Positions 1 to 5,570 of a stretch of 5,661 nt of DNA are shown piece by piece. The stretch is from Candidatus Taylorbacteria bacterium RIFCSPLOWO2_01_FULL_50_130 (GTDB lineage: Bacteria; Patescibacteriota; Minisyncoccia; Phycocordibacterales; UBA10002). A program made the position numbers and the translations under genes. The notes beneath the pieces are model-generated. The model worked only from the letters and a program-made list of their open reading frames with translations, was not told the origin of the DNA and did no database searches. How positions within the stretch are numbered: position 1 is the stretch's first letter; each line of letters starts with the position of its first letter. The stretch spans positions 1-5,661 of the forward strand of contig MHSB01000034.1 of assembly GCA_001821155.1 (NCBI GenBank). The letters are read 5' to 3'.

Positions 1-217
1 ACCATATTATTTCTTTCCTTATTTTTGAGGGTGCCACGCACGGTTGCATATATTTAGGTAACATATTAGTCTTCTTGTCCAGGGAGCATCGCATGTAGAC
101 TAGATGTCCAAGAAAATCAATTCCAAGTGCGGCGTTGAATTGGCGCATCTGTGTGATGCCGGGGCTTTTGCGAAGTCCCACGATTGCAGGGATTCGCATA
201 CAGCATAGAACAACGTT
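1..217. other. Left flank with no assignable gene
   Basis: I see no recognisable gene, RNA or repeat here. On the plus strand every frame is closed by stops. On the minus strand a frame is open from an ATG at 199-197 to the window edge (66 codons), with short stretches such as GIDFLGHLVY that look protein-like, but I recognise no family. It has no ribosome binding site and leaves only 18 bases to the plus-strand start at 218. The same minus frame is also open from 541 to 233, so 541 to 1 is interrupted only by one TAA (232-230). A decayed minus-strand gene is therefore possible but unproven. Confidence 0.4.
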
Positions 218-469
218 ATGGAAAAAAAGTTAAGTCGTCTTGATGGACTCTCCTTTGGGAAGCGAGTTCTTCGTTTCCGGCACGTCGGGACCAAAGAGTT
301 CCCCGTCTGGGTGAAAGTCTTGAGGCCGGATCTCGAGATTGAGTGCGACCTGCCGCCCGACCTTATGGCTACGGGAGCCGATGAGACGGGGTTGATGGGC
401 CACACTCCCATCATTAAGTTGGGATACCATGGTGGCAAACTTATGGCGGCGCGATGCGACCTTGACTGA
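218..469 (+). CDS. Possible small hypothetical protein (83 aa)
   Basis: I do not recognise this product. The frame runs from ATG to TGA and encodes a soluble, beta-strand-like protein with no signal peptide or membrane segment. It has a Lys/Arg-rich start, a central stretch FPVWVKVLRPDLEIE (about residues 28-42) and a Gly-rich C-terminal part (LGYHGGKL). An in-frame TAG lies just upstream at 206-208, so no longer version exists, and there is no Shine-Dalgarno site. The main support is context: a strong rho-independent terminator in the same orientation begins 19 bases after the stop. The main doubt is that the opposite strand is also open (541-230, 103 codons), with similar third-position GC and first-position purine content by hand count, so coding bias does not decide the strand. 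It could also be part of a non-coding transcript ending at that terminator. Confidence 0.4.
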   Translation: MEKKLSRLDGLSFGKRVLRFRHVGTKEFPVWVKVLRPDLEIECDLPPDLMATGADETGLMGHTPIIKLGYHGGKLMAARCDLD

Positions 470-488
470 CAGCGCTGCCACTTCCGTA

Positions 489-524
489 CGACCTTGGAGC
501 ACCTGCTCCGAGGCCGCTTTTTTT
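489..524 (+). terminator. Rho-independent terminator
   Basis: A stem pairs 492-500 (CCTTGGAGC) with 505-513 (GCTCCGAGG) around the loop ACCT. It contains one G-T wobble and extends past an A/C mismatch by two more pairs (489-490 with 515-516). After one C comes a run of seven T (518-524). The polarity is plus strand, so it fits the end of whatever transcript covers 218-469 and separates it from the ATPase operon that starts about 30 bases later. Confidence 0.75.
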
Positions 525-540
525 ATGTCGTGCAAAGACA

Positions 541-553
541 TATAATGGAAGCA
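541..553 (+). promoter_or_regulatory. TATAAT -10 box, probable leaderless promoter
   Basis: A perfect TATAAT lies at 541-546. The usual distance from the -10 box to the first transcribed base puts that base at about 553, which is the A of the ATPase start codon. There is no good -35 box: at 17-bp spacing the hexamer would be the terminator T-run (518-523), and there is no TG extension before the -10. The ATG has no Shine-Dalgarno site, which agrees with a leaderless mRNA. The box is seen directly; the start point is inferred. Confidence 0.6.
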
Positions 554-2448
554 TGCTCGGACGACCCCGCAAAGAAGAACCCGTCACCTATTTCGCGCAG
601 ACCGACTCGCGTGGTAGGCGCATTCCCTTCGGCATCAAGGCAGGCGACCGCTCACGGCACATGTACGTCATTGGGAAAACCGGTATGGGGAAGTCCACGC
701 TCCTTGAGAACATGGCCATTCAAGACATCCGGAACGGGCATGGCCTCTGTTTTGTTGACCCCCACGGAAAAACCGCCGACCTTCTGCTCGATTACGTTCC
801 GGAACATCGCGTCAAAGACGTACTCTACTTTGCGCCGTTTGACATGGACTATCCGACTTCCTTCAACATCATGGAAGATGTCGGACCGGACAAGCGCCAC
901 CTTGTGGTGAACGGACTTATGGCCACGTTTGAGAAAATCTGGGTGGACGCGTGGAGCGCGCGCATGGCCTACATTTTGCAGAACACGCTCCTTGCCCTCC
1001 TTGAGTATCCCGGCTCCACGCTCCTTGGAGTCAATCGCATGCTCGTTGACAAAGAGTATCGCCGGCTTGTCGTGAACAACATAGGTGACCCGTCAGTGCG
1101 GTCTTTTTGGGTGGATGAGTTCGCGAAGTACACCGACCGCTATACGCAGGAGGCGACACCGGCCATCCAGAACAAAGTCGGCCAGTTCACCGCGAATCCG
1201 CTTATCCGAAACATCGTTGGCCAGCCAAGGTCCACCTTCGATTTAAGGCGGCTCATGGACGAGGGGAAAATCATCATCGTCAACCTCTCAAAAGGAAAAG
1301 TGGGGGAAGGGAACGCCAACCTTCTCGGAAGCATGTTCATCACGAAGGTGCATCTCGCGGCAATGTCGCGGGCGGACGTTCCCGATACCGAACTCCAAAA
1401 GCTGCCGAATTTCTTCCTGTTCGTGGATGAGTTTCAGTCGTTCGCGAACAAGAGTTTTGCGGACATACTCTCCGAGGCGAGAAAATACAAGCTCAATCTT
1501 ACCCTGGCGCACCAGTACATAGAGCAGATGGAAGAAGAAGTCCGCGCCGCCGTGTTTGGCAATGTGGGCACGATGGCGGTATTTCGGGTGGGCGCGTATG
1601 ACGCGGAATTCCTGGAGAAAGAGTTTGCGCCGGCAATCACGGCGGAAGATTTAGTCAACTTAGGCATCTACCAGGTCTATCTCAAACTCATGATTGATGG
1701 AGTAACGTCGCCACCATTTTCAGCGGTAACGCTCCCGCCGATTGAACGCGAGCCGCAATCGTTTCGCGAGCAGGTCATTGCCTATTCAAGGGAGAGTTTT
1801 GCGCGACCTCGCGCCATCGTGGAGAATGAAATCAAAGAATGGCACGCTCCGATATTGCCTCCGCCAAAAGAGCACAGGGAGCATGAGCGTCCCAAAGAGC
1901 CGCAAAGAGAGTCGCTTTCTCGGCCGGGTGAAAGAAACGCTTCCGCTCAAAAAGCATCTGAATCTCTTCCTGCGCAATCGTATCAGCGCGAGGGCCGTTC
2001 GGAATTGACACGTTCACGCTCCGCCCCGCGGCCAACTCAATCCGCGGACACTTCCGTACGATATGGCAGGGAAAAAGTGCATCCGCGCGACGAATCGGCG
2101 CCACAGGAGCCGCCCTCCCCCCTTTCCCTTTCGCATTTGCGTCACGGAGGGAAGAAAGTCGGGTCGGAAGAAACGCATCTTTCCGAATTGCGCCAGGCGC
2201 TTTCGGAAGTGTTAAAGCACCCGTTTGCACAGTCAAAGAAGGGTACGGCGCAACGGGTAGAGGAGAAGGAGCGTATGCGAACGAAGTCGGAAGACGCCAG
2301 TACCGCGCCGCCCCTTTCACGCGAACAGCATGTTGAGGCAAAACACGCCGGCGAAATCCCGGAAGAACTTCTGCGCAAGCTCCTTGAAGTGCCGAATCCG
2401 CCGATACCGGAGAAGGAACCCAGTAGAAAACCTCCTTCAATTGTTTAG
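553..2448 (+). CDS. TraD/TraG-like type IV secretion coupling ATPase (TraM-recognition family)
   Basis: This is a P-loop ATPase of the VirD4/TraD-HerA superfamily, whose members move DNA or protein through secretion or conjugation machines, or act as DNA-pumping motors. The Walker A motif GKTGMGKST is at residues 41-49, the family motif FVDPHGK at 67-73, a conserved block NLSKGKVGEGNANLLGSMF at about 244-262, Walker B FFLFVDEF at 287-294, and a sensor-like LTLAHQ at 316-321. Residues 1 to about 430 form the motor. Residues about 430-600 are rich in Pro, Glu, Arg, Lys and Ser and probably disordered, ending in a short helix (IPEELLRKLLEV, 602-613). There is no N-terminal membrane segment, unlike classical VirD4, so it should be cytoplasmic or recruited to the membrane by partners. 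The ATG at 553 is chosen from the TATAAT box just upstream. Other secretion genes are absent from the window, so the actual substrate is unknown. Confidence 0.9.
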   Translation: MLGRPRKEEPVTYFAQTDSRGRRIPFGIKAGDRSRHMYVIGKTGMGKSTLLENMAIQDIRNGHGLCFVDPHGKTADLLLDYVPEHRVKDVLYFAPFDMDYPTSFNIMEDVGPDKRHLVVNGLMATFEKIWVDAWSARMAYILQNTLLALLEYPGSTLLGVNRMLVDKEYRRLVVNNIGDPSVRSFWVDEFAKYTDRYTQEATPAIQNKVGQFTANPLIRNIVGQPRSTFDLRRLMDEGKIIIVNLSKGKVGEGNANLLGSMFITKVHLAAMSRADVPDTELQKLPNFFLFVDEFQSFANKSFADILSEARKYKLNLTLAHQYIEQMEEEVRAAVFGNVGTMAVFRVGAYDAEFLEKEFAPAITAEDLVNLGIYQVYLKLMIDGVTSPPFSAVTLPPIEREPQSFREQVIAYSRESFARPRAIVENEIKEWHAPILPPPKEHREHERPKEPQRESLSRPGERNASAQKASESLPAQSYQREGRSELTRSRSAPRPTQSADTSVRYGREKVHPRDESAPQEPPSPLSLSHLRHGGKKVGSEETHLSELRQALSEVLKHPFAQSKKGTAQRVEEKERMRTKSEDASTAPPLSREQHVEAKHAGEIPEELLRKLLEVPNPPIPEKEPSRKPPSIV

Positions 2449-2464
2449 AAAATAAGTTTGCGAC

Positions 2465-3940
2465 GTGAAGCTTTGGAGAATCTGCTTAGTGGCCGCAGCG
2501 CTTGGGATGAGTTTCGCCGTATCTCAACCGGTCTTTGCGGCCGCTGAAGTTCAGAAATTTGTTTTTGTGTCTCCGCCCCAAACCATCTCTCCCGGAGCGG
2601 TATCGGAGCAGATAACGATTCAGGCGCAGGATAGCGCAGGGAGCGAATCCAAAGTGCTAAGTACCGCGTGCGCGGCTCTTTCCTCCTCTTCTTCCGGCGG
2701 AGAGTTTTCGTCAAGCGCAACCGATTGGTCTCTTGTATCGGCGCTTACCATCGCGAAGAACTCCGCGAATCGTAATTTTTATTATACAGATAGAGCAGTG
2801 GGGACGCATACTCTTAACGCCAAGGTTGTTCTCCGGCCGGAGGGGGAGAGCCGCTCCTGTGCCAGTTGGCCGCGGGAAGAGTGGCCGTCAGGATGGGAAA
2901 CAGAGCAACGTATCACTATCGGTGCGTCGGGAGCTTCTTATGACACGAGCTCAAGTTCGAGCTCACCGTCAAATACAGTTTCTGCTCCCGCTACCGCATC
3001 GCAGGGAGGGAATTCAGGGTCAACGGCGGCGGAATACAAGCCGCAAATATATGTAAGCGCATTTGTGCCAGAACGGAGCGTGGCGGGGGCCCCGGCGCTT
3101 TTTGACGCGGAAGCCGTCGGGCTTAAAAAGGAGCCGCTCCTCCATGCGCGGTACGTATGGAGTTTTGGCGATGGCGGTTCTGCTGAAGGAAAAAAAGTGT
3201 ATCACACCTATCACTATCCGGCATCCTATACTGTTTTAGTGAGCGCGTCATCGGGTGAGTGGAGCGCCACGGACAGGAGGGAAATTGTTATTGACGCGCC
3301 GGAGCTTGTCATAGCGAACCTTCAAGAAGGCACGGGCGGATTCATTGAGGTGCGAAACAACGGCGCGCATGATGTTGACCTCTCTTTCTGGATTTTGAAG
3401 GTCGCGTCCAGTACATTTGTCATTCCAAACGGGACTATCGTCGGCGCGAAAAAAGCAATTCCATTTCCGGCTCAAATCACGGGGCTCTTGGCGGGCGCAG
3501 AGAATACCGCGTTACTTTACCCCAATGGAAATGTCACTGTTTTATATAAAGCGCAGCACGCCGCGGAGACAGAGGCACCCTTCCAAGCTCCTGTGGCGGC
3601 TCCCGTTCCGACCACTCCGGAAAAAGCAACATCCGGAACGTCGGTCATGAAATCTTCCGCGCCGCCGGCGCAAAAAGCGGCTGTTTCCGCTCCCGATGCT
3701 GCGATTATATCTGCATCAAGTATTTCGTCGGAACAGTCCTCGCAGGCAAGGCAATCGGCAGAGCTTCTCGGCGCCGCGGGAAAGACGGATACGCGCGGGA
3801 TGCTCCCGTGGCTCTTGGGCGTCGTGTTGCTTCTTTTCATTGCAGTCGGAGGGTACCTCGCTCTGCTCCGGCCGCCTCAAGAGCCGAGCGCGGCGGAGAA
3901 ATTGCAAAAAGAAGCGGCAGAATATGACCTTGTAGAATAA
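2465..3940 (+). CDS. Secreted, C-terminally anchored PKD and lamin-tail domain surface protein
   Basis: This is a 491-residue exported protein. The GTG start is preferred because it gives a complete signal peptide: charged MKLWR, a hydrophobic core to about residue 20, and a cleavage region QPVFAAAE near 25-27. The next ATG (codon 15) would destroy it. Residues about 30-155 look like an immunoglobulin-like beta domain with two cysteines (C69, C132) that could form a disulfide. A Ser/Thr linker (155-190) follows, then a PKD domain with the hallmark WSFGDG (232-237) and YHTYHYPASYTV (246-257). A lamin-tail-like domain spans about 280-360 (FIEVRNNG, VDLSFWIL, IPNGTIV). A long Ala/Pro/Ser stalk leads to one membrane helix (about 447-468) and a short cytoplasmic tail ending EYDLVE. 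PKD and LTD domains usually mediate binding, so adhesion or a surface scaffold is inferred. It starts 16 bases after the ATPase stop, probably in the same operon, without a Shine-Dalgarno site. Confidence 0.85.
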   Translation: MKLWRICLVAAALGMSFAVSQPVFAAAEVQKFVFVSPPQTISPGAVSEQITIQAQDSAGSESKVLSTACAALSSSSSGGEFSSSATDWSLVSALTIAKNSANRNFYYTDRAVGTHTLNAKVVLRPEGESRSCASWPREEWPSGWETEQRITIGASGASYDTSSSSSSPSNTVSAPATASQGGNSGSTAAEYKPQIYVSAFVPERSVAGAPALFDAEAVGLKKEPLLHARYVWSFGDGGSAEGKKVYHTYHYPASYTVLVSASSGEWSATDRREIVIDAPELVIANLQEGTGGFIEVRNNGAHDVDLSFWILKVASSTFVIPNGTIVGAKKAIPFPAQITGLLAGAENTALLYPNGNVTVLYKAQHAAETEAPFQAPVAAPVPTTPEKATSGTSVMKSSAPPAQKAAVSAPDAAIISASSISSEQSSQARQSAELLGAAGKTDTRGMLPWLLGVVLLLFIAVGGYLALLRPPQEPSAAEKLQKEAAEYDLVE

Positions 3941-3961
3941 GACTTTTAACCTTTGACTACT

Positions 3962-3999
3962 AACAGTCAACAGTCAACAGTCAAGAGTCAATAGTTAAC
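3962..3999 (+). repeat. Heptanucleotide tandem repeat, AACAGTC type
   Basis: Five 7-base units run head to tail: AACAGTC three times (3962-3982), then AAGAGTC (3983-3989) and AATAGTT (3990-3996), followed by a partial AAC. The array ends 6 bases before the glycosyltransferase ATG and fills most of the 65-base spacer. TTGACT (3953-3958) is the inverse of the AGTCAA created at each unit junction, so short hairpins are possible. A change in unit number would change promoter or leader spacing for the gene downstream. Confidence 0.85.
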
Positions 4000-4005
4000 G
4001 GTAAA

Positions 4006-5256
4006 ATGAATATTCTTATTTTCTCAACCGCCTACCTCCCGTTTGTCGGGGGAGCGGAGCTGGCGATTAAAGAAATAACGGATAGAATCCCCAATGTTTC
4101 GTTTACGCTCATCACGGCGCGCTTTAGGCGCGGCTTGCCGAGATTTGAAAAGATTGGCAATGCGGAGGTATATCGAGTCGGACCCGGGACTGTCTTGGAT
4201 AAGTGGCTACTTCCGTGCCTTGGGTATGCGAAAGCATGGCGGCTTGAAAAGGAAAAAGAATTTGATGTCATCTGGTCCATGATGGCAAGCCAAGGAAGTG
4301 TCGCCGCCGCTTTTTTCAAACGAGCGTTTCCGCAAAAGAAATTAGTCTTGACACTGCAAGAGGGAGATGAAGAAGCGCATCTCAAGCGCTACGTGTTTGG
4401 AAGTGAATTATTGTACCGGCTGCTTGTCCGTCCGTGGCACCTGCTTGTTTTTAAGCGCGCCGACACGATTACCGCAATCAGCAACTATTTGGCAGAACGG
4501 GCAAAACAAAACGCCCCCAATGCACCAGTAGCAGTGATACCGAATGGAGTAGATATCGCAAAATTCCAAATCACAAATTCCAAATCACAAACAAACCCGA
4601 ATCTCTCCAAAAAAGAAATAAGAAAGAAATTAGGAATACAAAAAGAAGACAAAGTAGTTATCACTACATCGAGGTTGGTGGAGAAGAACGGAATAGGGGA
4701 TTTGGTTGAGGCGATGCCGCATCTTCCCGAAAATGTGAAATTACTCATTCTTGGGACAGGACCTCTTGAGAAAAGCTATAAGCTAAAAGCTAAAAGCTAT
4801 AAGCTTGAAGGAAGGATACGCTTTTTCGGTCATATTGCACACGAGCAATTGCCGCAGTATCTTCATGGCGCAGATATATTTTGCCGGCCGTCCCACTCGG
4901 AGGGTATGGGCAGTTCGTTTATCGAAGCGATGGCCGCGGGGCTTCCAGTTGTCGCGACGCCAGTCGGCGGCATTCCCGATTTTCTCATTGCACCCCTCTC
5001 AGATTCAGAAGCAGAGGGTCATCTATTCTCTAATTCTCACGAATTAGAGAATAGATGGAGGGAGACGATAACGGGGTTATTTTGCGAAGTAGAGAATCCG
5101 AACAGCATTGCCGAAAAGGTAAAGCTTCTTTTATCGAACGACGAACTCCGCCATCGTATCGTTGAAAACGCCTCTAAGATGGTGTGGGAGAAATATGAGT
5201 GGGGTTTGATTGCAGGCCAGATGAAAAAAGTCTTACTCAGCCATGAAGCCGCATGA
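4006..5256 (+). CDS. GT4-family glycosyltransferase
   Basis: This 416-residue retaining glycosyltransferase of the GT-B fold transfers sugar from a nucleotide-sugar donor, probably to a surface glycan or lipid; the exact donor and acceptor cannot be read from sequence. The N-terminal acceptor domain begins MNILIFSTAYLPFVGGAE with the typical GGAE at 15-18. The interdomain motif VIPNGVD is at 177-183, and the donor-domain basic pair R223/K227 sits in TSRLVEK. LGTGP is at 249-253, and the E-x7-E motif is E299 to E307 in SEGMGSSFIEAMAAGLPVVATPVGG. Three segments look like in-frame insertions made from repeat DNA: about 186-200, 256-268, and 328-355; the last one separates GGIPDFL from TGLFCEVENP by far more than normal. 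All catalytic motifs are intact, so it is probably active. There is no Shine-Dalgarno site at the ATG. A kinase-like gene overlaps its end by 14 bases. Confidence 0.9.
   Translation: MNILIFSTAYLPFVGGAELAIKEITDRIPNVSFTLITARFRRGLPRFEKIGNAEVYRVGPGTVLDKWLLPCLGYAKAWRLEKEKEFDVIWSMMASQGSVAAAFFKRAFPQKKLVLTLQEGDEEAHLKRYVFGSELLYRLLVRPWHLLVFKRADTITAISNYLAERAKQNAPNAPVAVIPNGVDIAKFQITNSKSQTNPNLSKKEIRKKLGIQKEDKVVITTSRLVEKNGIGDLVEAMPHLPENVKLLILGTGPLEKSYKLKAKSYKLEGRIRFFGHIAHEQLPQYLHGADIFCRPSHSEGMGSSFIEAMAAGLPVVATPVGGIPDFLIAPLSDSEAEGHLFSNSHELENRWRETITGLFCEVENPNSIAEKVKLLLSNDELRHRIVENASKMVWEKYEWGLIAGQMKKVLLSHEAA
4561..4595 (+). repeat. In-gene tandem repeat, AAATTCC/AAATCAC
   Basis: The 14-base unit AAATTCCAAATCAC occurs twice exactly (4561-4574, 4575-4588) and is followed by AAACAAA. 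It can be read as five 7-base units. It lies inside the glycosyltransferase, just after VIPNGVDIA, and encodes KFQITNSKSQTN, which is low-complexity and unlike the surrounding domain. The motif resembles a short repeat I remember as common between genes in CPR genomes; this is recollection, not a search. Confidence 0.85.
4771..4805 (+). repeat. In-gene heptanucleotide tandem repeat, AAAAGCT/ATAAGCT
   Basis: Five consecutive 7-base units run in the order AAAAGCT, ATAAGCT, AAAAGCT, AAAAGCT, ATAAGCT. The array sits in the glycosyltransferase right after LGTGPLE. Because 21 bases equal seven codons, it is translated as a near-repeated heptapeptide, KSYKLKA then KSYKLEG (residues 256-269). A change of one or two units would shift the reading frame; a change of three units would add or remove seven residues. 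Confidence 0.9.
5020..5057 (+). repeat. Perfect 17-bp palindrome inside the glycosyltransferase
   Basis: The left arm 5020-5036 (CATCTATTCTCTAATTC) pairs perfectly with the right arm 5041-5057 (GAATTAGAGAATAGATG) around the 4-base loop TCAC. It is translated in frame as HLFSNSHELENR, in a segment that widens the normally short loop between the GGIPDF and TGLF motifs. A second, smaller inverted repeat just upstream pairs CCCTCT (4994-4999) with AGAGGG (5013-5018). Together they suggest an inserted palindromic element, in the manner of Rickettsia palindromic elements, although the sequence is not one I recognise. Confidence 0.85.
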
Positions 5257-5548
5257 ACCTTATATAAAGCGCATATTGATGAAGAATTTCGGGCTATCAG
5301 CCATCCGGCTTATTCCTTTGAGCGGGTACTACGACCAAAATTTTAAAGTAGTCTCCGAACGGGGAGTTTTCTTTTTGAAGGTGTATGGCTTTGACATGCT
5401 GCCGTCTATACGATTTCAACTGGATTTAATGCGCGCGTGCAGAGAGGCAAGATTTCCCGTGGCAAAGGTTCTTCCTGACAGAAACGGCAGATTGTACTTC
5501 AGGATGGGAAAGCACTACGGCTCGCTTCAGGAATTTTTGCCAGGATAG
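5243..5548 (+). pseudogene. Truncated APH-family kinase (N-lobe only)
   Basis: The 101 residues match the N-terminal lobe of aminoglycoside-phosphotransferase/homoserine-kinase-like enzymes, which transfer phosphate from ATP to small molecules. An opening helix (PYIKRILMKNFGLS) is followed by the LIPLSGYYDQNFKV strand pair, then FFLKVY with the probable ATP-binding lysine K46. The helix IRFQLDLMRACREARFPV and a hinge-like SLQEFLPG at the very end follow. The family is normally about 300 residues; the catalytic lobe with its HxD-type loop and metal-binding DxD is missing. A TAG stop (5546-5548) comes directly after the hinge, exactly where the sequence changes to repeat-like DNA. The start overlaps the glycosyltransferase by 14 bases, which suggests translational coupling; ATG 5279 (codon 13) is an alternative start that would lose the first helix. 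It is presumably non-functional unless the rest lies beyond the insertion. An assembly break at a repeat is an alternative explanation. Confidence 0.75.
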
Positions 5549-5570
5549 GACTTACGCATTTCTTCCTTTT
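5546..5570. mobile_element. Possible mobile-element boundary
   Basis: The kinase frame ends at this exact point with TAGGACTTACGCATTTC. That sequence resembles terminal inverted repeats I remember from some bacterial insertion sequences and miniature elements, but no matching inverted end or transposase is present in the window. The call rests on the abrupt loss of kinase homology plus the repeat DNA that follows. Confidence 0.3.

Noticed and set aside
40..70. TTGCAT and CATATT as a promoter
   Set aside because: The spacing is only 12 bases and no gene starts nearby, so the match is not convincing.
1..217. Reverse-transcriptase-like reading of GIDFLGHLVY on the minus strand
   Set aside because: Only a short fragment resembles the FLGY-type segment of reverse transcriptases; no catalytic motif is present in the visible part.
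494..910. 138-codon plus-strand frame
   Set aside because: It starts at a TTG inside the terminator stem and overlaps the ATPase, whose frame holds clear Walker motifs; it is an out-of-frame shadow.
479..2061. 13-base match CACTTCCGTACGA at 479-491 and 2049-2061
   Set aside because: One exact 13-mer pair is within what chance gives in a window of this size, and the flanks do not match.
1832..2440. 202-codon minus-strand frame
   Set aside because: It lies wholly opposite the ATPase C-terminal part, has no recognisable domain or ribosome binding site, and arises from the GC-rich, low-complexity codons of the tail.
2945..2965. GAGCTC palindromes in the PKD gene
   Set aside because: They come from alternating serine codons in a Ser-rich linker and need no other explanation.
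3517..3840. 107-codon Ala/Cys-rich minus-strand frame
   Set aside because: It is antisense to the Ala/Pro/Ser stalk and membrane-proximal part of the PKD protein; composition mirrors that region and no family is visible.
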